A stretch of 64,000 nt of DNA from Thermovirga lienii DSM 17291 (GCA_000233775.1 CP003096.1:1576501-1640500), one strand, 5' to 3'. Numbered from the stretch's first letter, positions 41,041-49,962 are shown. A program made the numbers and translations. Notes: generated by a model not told the origin, from the letters alone.

Positions 41041-42018
41041 TTAGCTGCTCGCTGCTGAATCACTCTTTTCGCCACTACCCTTCACCGCAGCAGGAGACGG
41101 TGCGCCTGGGTCACTTCCCTGAACTACCTCTAATTCGGGAGTTCCCGCCCACTCATGGAATGAGGAATCGTAGTTACGGGCGTTCTCAAAACCAGCCATC
41201 CTTAGGACCAAAACCAAGTAGGCCGACCTCACTCCTGCCGTGTCATAAACAACTATTTCATCATCTGGACTTAGCCCATAGGATTGGAACAAGGCCCTAA
41301 GCTCTTCCACGTCCTTTACTGTTTGGTCTTCGTTGAAAACCAAATCAAAGGGGATATTGATGGCCCCGGGTATATGGCCTCCCCTCTTTTCCTGGAAAAT
41401 TCTAGCCCCTTGATACTCGAAGGGCGTCCTAGCATCAATTATATATACCTCTCCCAATTTTGCCTTGAGCCACGGGGTGGTAACATTGTAGCCACCGCTG
41501 AAACTTTCGATCTTGAAAGGTTTGGCCTTCGCCACAACGGGCTTGGTGGACACTTTTCCACCTGCGGCCTTCCAAGCCATAAAACCTCCCTCCAGCATCT
41601 TGGCGTTTTCTATGCCTGAAAGGCGGAGTATCCACACCACCCAACCGTCTTGCCCCCATCCACCGGGATCAGCATAGACGACAACAGGTTTCTTTCCGTC
41701 GATGCCCAAAGCACCTATTTTCTTGGCCAAAATATCCTTGGGGTAAAGGTCTCCCCAACCGGGTGAGCCGGGACGCCCTTTCATATTGGCAAAGTACGTC
41801 CACTCAGCGTTAACTGCTCCAGGTATATGGCCTTTGGAATACATAGATTTAGGTCTTGCGTCCACTATTACAACAGACCCTTTGTTAGCCTTGAGCCACT
41901 CAGGAGTTACATAAAGGGAATCCTTACCACTTTCAGAAGCAAAAGCAACCGACATGATAGTTACCACAATTAAGCAGGCAAACACGAAAGAACCCACTAT
42001 CCTACGCAACTCTACCAT
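41041..42018 (-). CDS. Exported double-rhodanese protein lacking both catalytic cysteines
   Basis: A 325-residue protein with a signal peptide (residues 1-28, cleavage near AFA-SES) and two rhodanese domains (about 37-160 and 180-300), ending in a Ser/Pro/Gly-rich tail. Fold landmarks: IVDARPKSMYSKGHIPGAVN and IIDARTPFEYQGARIFQEKR with GGHIPGAINIP. The active-site Cys should follow VVVY in each domain, but the sequences read VVVYADPGG (Ala116) and IVVYDTAGVRSA (Asp259). The only Cys is in the signal peptide. It should therefore not transfer sulphur; a binding or structural role is more likely. ATG 42018 was preferred over TTG 42048. Confidence 0.85.
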   Translation of the reverse strand: MVELRRIVGSFVFACLIVVTIMSVAFASESGKDSLYVTPEWLKANKGSVVIVDARPKSMYSKGHIPGAVNAEWTYFANMKGRPGSPGWGDLYPKDILAKKIGALGIDGKKPVVVYADPGGWGQDGWVVWILRLSGIENAKMLEGGFMAWKAAGGKVSTKPVVAKAKPFKIESFSGGYNVTTPWLKAKLGEVYIIDARTPFEYQGARIFQEKRGGHIPGAINIPFDLVFNEDQTVKDVEELRALFQSYGLSPDDEIVVYDTAGVRSAYLVLVLRMAGFENARNYDSSFHEWAGTPELEVVQGSDPGAPSPAAVKGSGEKSDSAASS

Positions 42019-42054
42019 CCTTTCTTTTCTAATGATTATTTTCGCCAATAAACT

Positions 42055-42090
42055 ATCCCTCCGAGTTACGTATATTTTACCCGGAGGGAT
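42055..42090. terminator. Hairpin between the betaine operon and the rhodanese gene
   Basis: Perfect 9-bp inverted repeat ATCCCTCCG (42055-42063) / its complement (42082-42090). It lies after the permease stop and before the rhodanese start on the minus strand. No good T-run follows, so it may be a weak terminator or a 5'-leader structure. Confidence 0.45.
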
Positions 42091-42128
42091 TTATATATGC
42101 CATCAGTAATTTTTCCCAATACAAATAC

Positions 42129-42983
42129 TTATGGTTTCTTCACAGGATCCCATTTCTTGGCAAGACCTTGGGTTATGCGATCGATCACGATGGCCATTAT
42201 TACTATGCTAAGTCCTGACTCGAACCCCCGTCCAACGTTTATCCTGTTTATAGCCATCAGGACCTCCTGTCCAAGCCCCCTGGCACCTATCATGGAGGCT
42301 ATGACAACCATCGAAAGAGCCATCATGGTAGTTTGATTGACTCCAGCCATTATGGACGGCATGGCCAACGGAAGCCGTACCTCCTTCAAAAGCTGCCACC
42401 TAGTTGCTCCATAAGCCAAAGCTGCCTCCTGGACAGATTTTGGCACCAGTTCTATCCCCAGACACGTCAACCGTATCACAGGCGGAAGGGCATATATGAC
42501 CGTAGCCAATATGGCCGGAACCTTTCCCAATCCGAACAGCATCATGGCCGGTATCAAGTACACGAAACTAGGCATGGTCTGCATGGCATCCAAAATTGGC
42601 CTAATAATTACCCCTACGGTTTTAACTTCCGCCATAAGCACTCCCAAGGGAATCCCCAGAGCAAGAGAGATGACAACAGACGTTATGACTATAGCCAATG
42701 TCTCTATGGCAAGGCCCCACAGTCCGAAAACTCCTATTATCACAGGCAGTAACGACAAAACAAGGGTTGGGAGAACTTTCCTTATACTAAACCACGAAAT
42801 TGCCGCAATCAGTAATATATACCCCCACCACGGAACGGCAGATAGGGCAGATTGTATCCACAAAAGGAGCTGCAAAAGAGCATTCGAAAAAGCATCAAAG
42901 GCTTCACCGTGGTTTTGTATCAGCGCCTTTATCCCACTGTTCAAATGGGGCGCAACATGAAACTCCCATGCCTCAGGAAACAT
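42129..42983 (-). CDS. proW: Glycine betaine/proline-type ABC transporter permease
   Basis: A 284-residue membrane protein with about seven helices. The ProW/OpuAB inner-membrane component is recognisable from SVVISLALGIPLGVLMAEVKTVG, PILDAMQTMPSFVYLIPAMMLFGLGKVPAI (cited in part) and the EAA loop EAALAYGATRWQLLKEVRLPLAMPSIMAG (key residues EAA---GA-RWQ-L--V-LP). The order upstream to downstream is binding protein, ATPase, permease, with a 10-bp overlap with the ATPase gene. Osmoprotectant or nutrient quaternary amine uptake. Confidence 0.92.
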   Translation of the reverse strand: MFPEAWEFHVAPHLNSGIKALIQNHGEAFDAFSNALLQLLLWIQSALSAVPWWGYILLIAAISWFSIRKVLPTLVLSLLPVIIGVFGLWGLAIETLAIVITSVVISLALGIPLGVLMAEVKTVGVIIRPILDAMQTMPSFVYLIPAMMLFGLGKVPAILATVIYALPPVIRLTCLGIELVPKSVQEAALAYGATRWQLLKEVRLPLAMPSIMAGVNQTTMMALSMVVIASMIGARGLGQEVLMAINRINVGRGFESGLSIVIMAIVIDRITQGLAKKWDPVKKP

Positions 42984-43866
42984 CGCTATTCACCTCTTTA
43001 TCATTTGCCGCGTTGAGAGCTGCTATCTGTTCATCGGCCTTTCTGATTTCTTCCCTTCTATCCTGAACGAAGCGAGCTACGTAGTCGTTGGCAGGATTGG
43101 CAAAGACCTCGGCGGGTTTGCCTATCTGAACTATGCTGCCATCCTTCATCACCGCCATCCTGTCACCGAGGCGCATTGCCTCGTCCAAATCGTGAGTGAC
43201 AAAGAATATGGTCTTGTGCATTTCTTCCTGCAGGCGAATCAATTCGTCCTGCATCTCCCTACGTATCAAGGGATCCAAGCCACTAAAAGGTTCATCCATT
43301 AGGAGTATAGGGGAATCAGCCACAAGGGCCCTTGCGATCCCTACTCTCTGGCGCATTCCTCCACTCAGCGAAGAAGGATAATAACTGGCCCATTTCTCAA
43401 GGCCCACTATCTCGAGGGCGTGCATGGCCTTTTCCCTTCTTTCTTTCTTGGGAACCCCTCTAAGCTTCAGACCAAAGGCCACATTATCCAGGACTGTTTT
43501 ATGAGGCAAAAGCCCATAATGCTGAAATACCATGGCCGTCTGGTATCGCCGGAACTCCGTCAGCTCTTTTTTGTCCATCGCCGTGACGTCATAGCCGTTT
43601 ATGGTTATCTTGCCATAGCTTGGTTCAACCAACCTTATAAGGCAGCGTATCAGCGTGGATTTCCCGCTGCCCGAAAGCCCCATGACTATGAACACTTCGC
43701 CTTTTTTCACCTCAAAGGACAGATCCCTTACGGCCACTACATCCTCACTAGAGGCCTCTATAGATCTCATTAGCTCCTCGTCATCTACGTCTATCACTAC
43801 CTTACCCGACTTAGATTTCGAATATACTTTCCAAAGCTCCTCGACTGCTATGGCTACGTCACTCAC
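42973..43866 (-). CDS. proV: Glycine betaine/proline-type ABC transporter ATPase
   Basis: A 297-residue ATPase: Walker A GLSGSGKSTLIRCL, Q-loop MVFQHYGLLPHKTVLDNVAFGL, signature SLSGGMRQRVGIARALV, Walker B PILLMDEPFSGLDPLIR and H-loop FVTHDLDEAMRLGDRMAVM. These are ProV/OpuAA-type sequences. The C-terminal CBS pair that senses ionic strength in OpuA/ProV is absent (the protein stops about 100 residues early relative to E. coli ProV). Osmotic gating by CBS is therefore not expected. It overlaps proW. Confidence 0.92.
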   Translation of the reverse strand: MSDVAIAVEELWKVYSKSKSGKVVIDVDDEELMRSIEASSEDVVAVRDLSFEVKKGEVFIVMGLSGSGKSTLIRCLIRLVEPSYGKITINGYDVTAMDKKELTEFRRYQTAMVFQHYGLLPHKTVLDNVAFGLKLRGVPKKERREKAMHALEIVGLEKWASYYPSSLSGGMRQRVGIARALVADSPILLMDEPFSGLDPLIRREMQDELIRLQEEMHKTIFFVTHDLDEAMRLGDRMAVMKDGSIVQIGKPAEVFANPANDYVARFVQDRREEIRKADEQIAALNAANDKEVNSDVS

Positions 43867-43868
43867 TG

Positions 43869-44885
43869 TTAATTCCTCTCCTCCTCCAACGCCTTCTTTA
43901 TCTTTTCAACCTTTACTGGATCATCTATCCACTTTGCCCATTCATCTTGATATGTCCTCAAGAACCAAAGAGCAGCTTCATCCACAGTAGCATCATTCTT
44001 CTGCATGAACGCCAACGCCGCGTTGTTTTGGGCAAGGGTCGTCTCGTATTTTTTCAGGAACTCAACGATCTCCGGATGTTTCTCAGCGTACTTGGCGTTT
44101 ATGCCTATGTGCACCCGTGAAGGAGGAAAACCACACCCATAATCCTTGCCCCAGCGATTAGGATCGTAAGGTGGCTCTTCCAGTTTCGTCATGTCCAGCA
44201 TTCCCATTATCCACTCCGGCTCCCAATAATATGCTAAAATGGGCTTTCCTTTTTCGTAATGAGACACGATGGCAGTAGCTAAAGCTGTCTGGGAACCAGG
44301 ATCAAAGGGCTCGAAGTACTCAAGAAGCCCGTATGTTTCCAGCTTCTTTAAGTTAATGTCGTGAACCACCCATCCAGGCACAGCATTATAAAAGCGACCC
44401 TTCTTGGGGTTCTCCGGATCCTTGAAAAGTTCCCAGTACTTGGGCAGGTCGAACACAGACTTAAGATCTGGAGCCATGGGTTTTATGCCTCTCTTGGGAT
44501 CCCCTTTGATAACAAAGGTAGGAACATACCATCCTTGAGGTGCATCGGGGTAAACCTCTCCTAAGTCTATGACTTTCTTGTTCTTTACCACTTCTTCCTC
44601 ATACCAATCCCTAACGTTATCGATCCAAAGCTCCATTATTACATCAATTTCTCCTCTGGCAAGACCTGTAAGGCCGGGCACCGACTCCGCAAAGATGTAG
44701 TCAGGCTTGTAGCCATACCCCTTTTCCAAAATATATCCAGCTATCCTATTGTGCATCTGAATGCTATTCCAACTGTGATCGACAAAAACCACTTTCTTTC
44801 CCGATGCAAAGGATACTCCACCAAACACACCAAGGACAAAAGACAACAATACTATCCAAAGTGCACTTCTAAATGCCTTTCTCAT
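43869..44885 (-). CDS. proX: Glycine betaine-type ABC transporter binding protein
   Basis: A 338-residue exported receptor. Signal peptide at residues 1-27 (IVLLSFVLGVFGGVSFA). The OpuAC/ProX fold is shown by VVFVDHSWNSIQMHNRIAGYILEKGYGYK, GLARGEIDVIMELWIDNVRDW and ILAYYWEPEWIMGMLD. The Trp residues around W-E-P-x-W would form the aromatic cage for a quaternary ammonium. ATG 44885 has AAGGAGGGG. First gene of the importer operon; the proV start follows its stop by 2 nt. Confidence 0.92.
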   Translation of the reverse strand: MRKAFRSALWIVLLSFVLGVFGGVSFASGKKVVFVDHSWNSIQMHNRIAGYILEKGYGYKPDYIFAESVPGLTGLARGEIDVIMELWIDNVRDWYEEEVVKNKKVIDLGEVYPDAPQGWYVPTFVIKGDPKRGIKPMAPDLKSVFDLPKYWELFKDPENPKKGRFYNAVPGWVVHDINLKKLETYGLLEYFEPFDPGSQTALATAIVSHYEKGKPILAYYWEPEWIMGMLDMTKLEEPPYDPNRWGKDYGCGFPPSRVHIGINAKYAEKHPEIVEFLKKYETTLAQNNAALAFMQKNDATVDEAALWFLRTYQDEWAKWIDDPVKVEKIKKALEEERN

Positions 44886-45059
44886 ATTTTCCCCTCCTTT
44901 TTACTATTACGCTTACGTTCCTTTTGGTTCTCCAACTTCTTAGGGCTCTAGCTAAAAATGGTACGCTAATATCGAGGAGTTACTGCCATATCATCAATTG
45001 AGAGATCTTTCAGCAGGAAAACTGAAATGGTTACAACCTTTAAAAAAACCGCAAATGAT

Positions 45060-45416
45060 TTAAGCAATTGGTTTATCAGAAAGCTCCTGAACCTTACGCT
45101 CCAACTCCTCTACTCTTCTTTTCAAATCCTCGACCACAGTGATCAAGTCAGAATAGGGCACCACCTTTCCTCTTTTTTCCGTTCTAGCTTTCTCCACCAA
45201 TTCCCTGACTAGGGAGTTTCTGTACAAAGTTGAACGAGCCACTCCCAACTTTCGAGCTACAGACTGAAAGTCTACATCTTGTCCTGATGCCTTCATTTCA
45301 TCTATAGCCACCTTCACAGCATCAAAAAGACCTTGCTTACCTCTCTTTTCCAACCTTATCAAGCTCTCCCTTACTGGCGCCTTCAAAAATGCTCCATTTT
45401 TCACTACATGTAGCAT
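45060..45416 (-). CDS. Small HTH protein with coiled-coil tail (DUF6262-like)
   Basis: A 118-residue basic protein. The middle carries a helix-turn-helix-like segment (VDFQSVARKLGVARSTLYRN) and the end a heptad coiled coil (LITVVEDLKRRVEELERKVQEL). This layout resembles the DUF6262/TnpC accessory proteins of Tn554-type transposons, but no tyrosine recombinase genes lie nearby, so it is more likely a stand-alone regulator. The start is uncertain: ATG 45416 lacks a ribosome site, and TTG 45440 or GTG 45404 are alternatives. Convergence to no neighbour; it stands alone before the GntR gene, divergent from it. Confidence 0.6.
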   Translation of the reverse strand: MLHVVKNGAFLKAPVRESLIRLEKRGKQGLFDAVKVAIDEMKASGQDVDFQSVARKLGVARSTLYRNSLVRELVEKARTEKRGKVVPYSDLITVVEDLKRRVEELERKVQELSDKPIA

Positions 45417-45502
45417 AACAACGAAAATGCTGGGCGTCAAGTTTTGAATACAAAATAAAAAAAGTGCGCCTAATCTGAAAATTTAGACTATATTGCTAAC
45501 CG

Positions 45503-45550
45503 TTGCACAAATGGCTTACTTGGTATATAAAGTGTACTGGTCTGACCAGT
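45503..45550 (+). promoter_or_regulatory. Promoter and FadR-type operator of the tricarboxylate cluster
   Basis: TTGCAC (45503-45508), 17-bp spacer, TATAAA (45526-45531). It is followed at 45536-45550 by ACTGGTCTGACCAGT, a 7-bp-arm perfect palindrome. This is almost the textbook FadR-family operator (TGGTNNNACCA core, flanked AC..GT). It overlaps the transcription start, so the adjacent FadR-type regulator very likely represses here. Confidence 0.8.
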
Positions 45551-45565
45551 TACGGGGGGATACTA

Positions 45566-46255
45566 ATGCCACAAAGAAAGATCAAAGGCACTCGCATTTA
45601 TGAACAGGTAGTAGAAGAAATAAAACGGTCCATTTCTTCAGGTGAACTAAAACCAGGTGACCCTCTGCCTTCAGAAAGGCAGCTAATGTCGGAAATGGGT
45701 GTAAGCCGAAGCTCTCTAAGAGAAGCGTTTCGAATCTTGGAATTGCTGGGCCTCATAGAGAGCATTCCCGGAAAAGGCCGATTCGTAAGAAAGCCCCGCC
45801 CGGAAAACAAGGACTTAAGCACTGTCCCCTTAGAGGACGAAGCGATCCTGGAGCTCATGGAGGCCCGTCGTATTTTGGATCCTGCTATTTGTAAAATAGC
45901 CGCCATGCACGCTCTTCCTTCAAACCTCACGCAAATTCGTAAGATTCTATCCAAGACTTCCCAAAACATTGAGAACCTCTCACAAAGGGCTAAACTGGAT
46001 TACGATTTCCACCTTGCCCTAGCGGAAGCTACTCACAACTTCGTCTTCGTTAACGTGGTCAAAATGACCTTCAACCTCATAATGGCAACCCACGAACGAA
46101 TATACTCCCTTTTGAACGACAAGGAGGCCTTTCTCAACGAGCACCAAGAAATATATGAGGCAATAATGGACCACAATGTGAATTTGGCCTCGGACCTTGC
46201 TGCCAAGCACATAGACCGAATCTACAAGACGTTACAGGAGGCAATGGCTAAATAA
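45566..46255 (+). CDS. FadR-type GntR regulator of the tricarboxylate cluster
   Basis: A 229-residue regulator. The N-terminal winged helix is typical (IYEQVVEEIKRSISSGELKPGDPLPSERQLMSEMGVSRSSLREAFRILE; the SERQLMSEMGVSRSSLREA stretch is the recognition region). The FCD domain follows from about residue 95 with LMEARRILDPAICKIAA and FHLALAEATHN (metal-binding His). ATG 45566 lies after GGGGGGA. It sits 43 nt upstream of the HD gene and precedes the hydratase/lyase genes. It probably senses one of their organic acids. Confidence 0.9.
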   Translation: MPQRKIKGTRIYEQVVEEIKRSISSGELKPGDPLPSERQLMSEMGVSRSSLREAFRILELLGLIESIPGKGRFVRKPRPENKDLSTVPLEDEAILELMEARRILDPAICKIAAMHALPSNLTQIRKILSKTSQNIENLSQRAKLDYDFHLALAEATHNFVFVNVVKMTFNLIMATHERIYSLLNDKEAFLNEHQEIYEAIMDHNVNLASDLAAKHIDRIYKTLQEAMAK

Positions 46256-46297
46256 GCCAAAATTAAATACAAGAGAAAAACATGGAGGGGTGCAAAA

Positions 46298-46843
46298 ATG
46301 AAGGAGAGAATTTTGAAGCTGTTCCCGGAAATCGATTGGATCGAAAACGAAGAGCTCAAGGATAAGGTTCTCAAAACCCTTGAGGACGCCTTGAGAATCG
46401 GAGGTTGGGAGCCAGAGGATATGGACAAGATTCCCTTTACTCTGCTCATCAAGGATTGCCCCGCTTCCCTCTTGACCCACTTCAGAGGAGTAACAAGGAT
46501 GGCTAAGAAGGCCATGGAAGAGTTCAATGCCTTGTATGACTACAAACTGGACAACGATACCCTGATAGCAGGAGCAATACTTCATGACGTGGGCAAACTG
46601 GTGGAATACAAGCGCGACGCCGATGGCAAGGTCGTAAAATCCGATCTCGGCAAGGATCTCCGCCACCCATTTTCTGGTGTAGGACTGGCAATGAAAAACG
46701 ATATCCCCTCTCCCATCTGCCACTGCATAGCAGTTCATGCGGGTGAAGGCGATGGAAGGCACAGGTCTCCTGAAGCAGTTGTCATAAACAAATGCGATTT
46801 CTTGAACTTCGAAACCCTTAAGTCCTTCATGGGACTTATTTAG
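46298..46843 (+). CDS. HD-domain phosphohydrolase
   Basis: A 181-residue HD-superfamily protein: His in LLTHFRGVTRMAKKA, the HD pair in LIAGAILHDVGKLVEY, and further His residues HPFSGVGLAM and CIAVHAGEGDGR, enough for a metal-dependent active site. Homologues are found inside LeuCD/citrate-lyase-type clusters of anaerobes; their substrate is unknown to me. ATG 46298 lies 9 nt after TGGAGGGG. Its co-location with hydratases and a lyase suggests repair or removal of a phosphorylated side product (inference). Confidence 0.75.
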   Translation: MKERILKLFPEIDWIENEELKDKVLKTLEDALRIGGWEPEDMDKIPFTLLIKDCPASLLTHFRGVTRMAKKAMEEFNALYDYKLDNDTLIAGAILHDVGKLVEYKRDADGKVVKSDLGKDLRHPFSGVGLAMKNDIPSPICHCIAVHAGEGDGRHRSPEAVVINKCDFLNFETLKSFMGLI

Positions 46844-46878
46844 GTATATCAAAAACAAATAAACGGAGGTGCATCTCC

Positions 46879-48159
46879 ATGGGGAAGACGATGATCCAAA
46901 AGATCATCCAAAGGGCTTCAGGCAAAGAGGTAAAACCTGGTGACAGGGTATGGTGCAACATCGACCTTTCCACCGCAAGGGACTTTGCAGGCCCCAACTG
47001 CGTCCTGCAGTTTGACAAGGAAACGGAAGGAAAAGGCAAAGTATGGAACCCAGATAAAATAGCATTTACCTTCGATCTGGAAGCTCCATCCCGCTCTGAG
47101 CAGGTAGCAAACAATCAAAAGCTCATAAGAGAGTTCGCAAAACGCCAAGGCATCACAAAGGTATTCGACGTAAACTGGGGAATCGGGCAGCACGTGCTGC
47201 TGGAACATGGCCTTGTAAAACCTGGTTGGGTCATACTGGGCACGGACAGCCACATGAACTTGCTTGGAGCAGTTGGCGCCTTTGCCACCGGAGTAGGAAA
47301 CACGGACATCGTGGCATCCTGGATTCTCGGAAAACTCTGGTACAGGGTTCCAGAGACCGTCAAGATAAAAGTGACAGGCAGCTTCAAAAAGGGCGTATGC
47401 ATGCGAGATCTGCTGACAAAAATAGTGGGAACCCTTGGAGCTGGCGGACTTATATACAAGGCCGTAGAGTTCGTAGGGCCAACTATTGAGAAGTCCAACC
47501 TGGCAGAGAGAATAACTCTATGCTCCATGGTAACCGAAATGAGCGGGAAGATCGGCCTCATACAACCCAACGGCGAGGTCCTAGAGTGGCTCAAGGCAAG
47601 GGCGGGAGAGGAAGCCGTGGAGTTGGCCGAAGCCATAAAGGCCGACCCCGACGCGGTCTACTCGGAAGAGTACGAGTTCAACGTGGACGACCTCGAACCT
47701 ATGGTATCCGCCCCAGATGCTCCCGATAACGTCAAAACCGTGAGGGAAGTGGCTGGCGAAAGGTTGGACCAGGTGCACATAGGCTCTTGCTCCAACGGCC
47801 GCTTTGAGGACATAAAAGCAGCCTTTGAGGTCCTAAAGGCAGCGAACTTCAAGATTGCTCCAGGCATGAGAGTCATAATAACTCCTGCAACCAGAGAGGT
47901 CATGAAACAGTGTGCCCAGGCAGGGTTCATAGAAAAATTCTTGGATGCTGGAGTAATCTTCACGAACCCCACTTGTGCACTCTGCACAGCGAAACATTAC
48001 GGAACTCTGCCAAGCGGTGATATCGGCATGTCCACCACTAACAGAAACTTCATAGGCAAGGTTGGCAAGGGAAGCCATACGTATTTGGCAAGCCCGATGA
48101 CCGCCATGGCATCGGCAGTTCGCGGCGTTATCACCGACCCGCGGGAAATTCTTGGGTAA
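46879..48159 (+). CDS. LeuC-type hydro-lyase large subunit, divergent (set 1)
   Basis: A 426-residue [4Fe-4S] hydro-lyase of the isopropylmalate/homoaconitate/methylmalate dehydratase group. Cluster cysteines are in IGSCSNGRFED and NPTCALCTAKHYG. These differ from the usual GSCTNGRIED and GCGPC-G-H-G. The DSHT motif is DSHMNLLGAVGAF. It is thus a divergent lineage whose substrate cannot be inferred from isopropylmalate isomerase. It is a candidate aconitase, mesaconase or citraconase. ATG 46879 has CGGAGGTG. It pairs with the small subunit 13 nt downstream. Confidence 0.88.
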   Translation: MGKTMIQKIIQRASGKEVKPGDRVWCNIDLSTARDFAGPNCVLQFDKETEGKGKVWNPDKIAFTFDLEAPSRSEQVANNQKLIREFAKRQGITKVFDVNWGIGQHVLLEHGLVKPGWVILGTDSHMNLLGAVGAFATGVGNTDIVASWILGKLWYRVPETVKIKVTGSFKKGVCMRDLLTKIVGTLGAGGLIYKAVEFVGPTIEKSNLAERITLCSMVTEMSGKIGLIQPNGEVLEWLKARAGEEAVELAEAIKADPDAVYSEEYEFNVDDLEPMVSAPDAPDNVKTVREVAGERLDQVHIGSCSNGRFEDIKAAFEVLKAANFKIAPGMRVIITPATREVMKQCAQAGFIEKFLDAGVIFTNPTCALCTAKHYGTLPSGDIGMSTTNRNFIGKVGKGSHTYLASPMTAMASAVRGVITDPREILG

Positions 48160-48172
48160 GGGGTGGATTCTC

Positions 48173-48691
48173 ATGACGGAGAACATCTTAAGAGGAAGAG
48201 CATGGGTTTTCGGGGACGATGTGGACACCGACCTCATATACCACAACAAGTACTTGGCTATAACCGACCCAAAGGAGATGGCCCAGTACTCCTTCGAATA
48301 CTACCCAGGTAAGGAAAACTTCGCCAAGGAAGCCAAGCCCGGAGATTTCGTAGTAGCCGGGCAAAACTTCGGCTGCGGCTCATCCAGGGAACACGCCGTA
48401 TATTGCCTCAAGGAGCTAGGTATCCCCGTAATACTCGCAGAATCTTACGCCAGAATCTATTACAGAAACGCAGTAAACAACGGATATCCTGTCCTTGTAG
48501 TTCCCAACATCACCAAAAAGGTGAAAGATGGCGATGAACTCGAGGTCAACCTGGACACCGGAGAGATCAAAAATCTGACCACTGGTGAAGTAATGCACGG
48601 CGACGCGGTGACGGATCTGGAAAAGGAAATAATGGCCTACGGTGGCCTGATTCCCTACCTCAAGGCCCAAGCCGCCAAAGAGCAAAAATAG
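48173..48691 (+). CDS. LeuD-type hydro-lyase small subunit (set 1)
   Basis: A 172-residue swivel-domain subunit: VFGDDVDTDLIYHNKYLAI at the N-terminus, then FGCGSSREHAVYCLKELGI and AESYARIYYRNAVNNGYPVL. The substrate loop after the Tyr (YLAIT) differs from the loops described for isopropylmalate isomerase (YLVY-like) and homoaconitase (YLRT), supporting another substrate. ATG 48173 lies behind AAGGGGTGG. It forms the complex with the preceding large subunit. Confidence 0.88.
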   Translation: MTENILRGRAWVFGDDVDTDLIYHNKYLAITDPKEMAQYSFEYYPGKENFAKEAKPGDFVVAGQNFGCGSSREHAVYCLKELGIPVILAESYARIYYRNAVNNGYPVLVVPNITKKVKDGDELEVNLDTGEIKNLTTGEVMHGDAVTDLEKEIMAYGGLIPYLKAQAAKEQK

Positions 48692-48703
48692 GAGGTGAGC
48701 TCC

Positions 48704-49960
48704 ATGGGTAAAACCTTCGCTGAAAAAGTTTTGGGGAAAGCAGCTGGACAAGATGTCAAGGCAGGCCAAGTCGTGACCGTCGAGCCTCACTTTTGCATGA
48801 GCCACGACAATGCCGCCCCTATCTCCAAGACTTTTAAGAAAATTGGCGTAGATAAGGTATGGAACCCAGATCATTTAGTTATAATCCTAGACCACGCTGT
48901 TCCAGCGCCCACGGACAAACATGCAGAGAACCACAAGATAATCAGAGAGTTCGTTAAAGAGCAGGGGATCAAACACTTCTATGATGTGAACAGCAAAGGC
49001 GGCGTATGTCACCAGATAATGTGCCAGGAAGGATTTGCCCTTCCTGGTCTGGTAATGGTGGGAAGCGATAGCCATACTTGCACCTATGGTGCCTACGGAG
49101 CCTTCTCCACGGGCATAGGAAGAAGCGAGATGGCAGCTACCTGGGCAACAGGCAAAATCTGGTTCCGTGTACCTGAGTCCATGAAGATAACAGTAAAGGG
49201 ATCCTTCAAAAAGGGCGTTTCCGCCAAGGATCTGATACTTAAGATCATTGGAGATATAAAGGCAGATGGCGCAGATTATATGTCCGTCGAGTTTCACGGT
49301 CCAGCCATATCCCAGATGTCCTTGGCAGAAAGGATGACCTTGTGCAACATGGGCATAGAGATGGGCGCCAAAAACGCCGTTTGCCCCCCTGACGAGAAGG
49401 TGCTTGAAGCCATAAAGGACAACGCAAAGACCGATAAATGGGAAGCCATATGGGCTGACGAAGATGCCGTATACGCGAAAGAGCTGGAATACGACCTTCA
49501 AGACCTTGAGCCTGGTGTAGCAAAGCCCCACACCGTGGACAACTACGCCCCAGTGAGCGAGGTCGCAGGAACTCCTATACATCAGGCCTTCCTGGGAAGC
49601 TGCACCAACGCCAGGATAGAGGACCTAAGAGAAGCTGCCTCTATACTCAAGGGCAAGGAAGTGGCGGTTAGGACCATAGTGATCCCAGCATCTTGGAAAG
49701 TATACCGCCAGGCTATGGAGGAAGGCTTGCTGGATATATTCCTGGATGCAGGCTGCATAATAAATAACCCTGGCTGTGGACCGTGTATGGGGAACCACGA
49801 AGGAATACTAGCCCCAGGTGAAGTATGTATCTCAACGGCCAATAGGAACTTCAAAGGTCGCATGGGCAACAAGGAAAGCTTCATCTATCTGGCAAGCCCC
49901 ATGACGGTTGCGGCTTCCGCCATAAAAGGCGCAATAGCCGACCCAAGGGAGGTGCTCTAG
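48704..49960 (+). CDS. LeuC-type hydro-lyase large subunit, canonical cluster motifs (set 2)
   Basis: A 418-residue large subunit with standard signatures: VGSDSHTCTYGAYGAFSTGIG, LGSCTNARIEDLREAA and NNPGCGPCMGNHEG, the last two providing the three cluster cysteines. It resembles HacA/LeuC2-type homoaconitase-isopropylmalate dehydratases of archaea and anaerobes. It is clearly not a recent duplicate of set 1. ATG 48704 follows GGAGGTGAG, 12 nt after the set 1 small subunit. The exact substrate is open: isopropylmalate, methylmalate, aconitate or dimethylmalate. Confidence 0.88.
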   Translation: MGKTFAEKVLGKAAGQDVKAGQVVTVEPHFCMSHDNAAPISKTFKKIGVDKVWNPDHLVIILDHAVPAPTDKHAENHKIIREFVKEQGIKHFYDVNSKGGVCHQIMCQEGFALPGLVMVGSDSHTCTYGAYGAFSTGIGRSEMAATWATGKIWFRVPESMKITVKGSFKKGVSAKDLILKIIGDIKADGADYMSVEFHGPAISQMSLAERMTLCNMGIEMGAKNAVCPPDEKVLEAIKDNAKTDKWEAIWADEDAVYAKELEYDLQDLEPGVAKPHTVDNYAPVSEVAGTPIHQAFLGSCTNARIEDLREAASILKGKEVAVRTIVIPASWKVYRQAMEEGLLDIFLDAGCIINNPGCGPCMGNHEGILAPGEVCISTANRNFKGRMGNKESFIYLASPMTVAASAIKGAIADPREVL

Positions 49961-49962
49961 AT

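Noticed and set aside
42129-44885. Osmosensing by CBS domains in the betaine-type ATPase
   Set aside because: The ATPase ends shortly after the nucleotide-binding domain; no CBS repeats are present.
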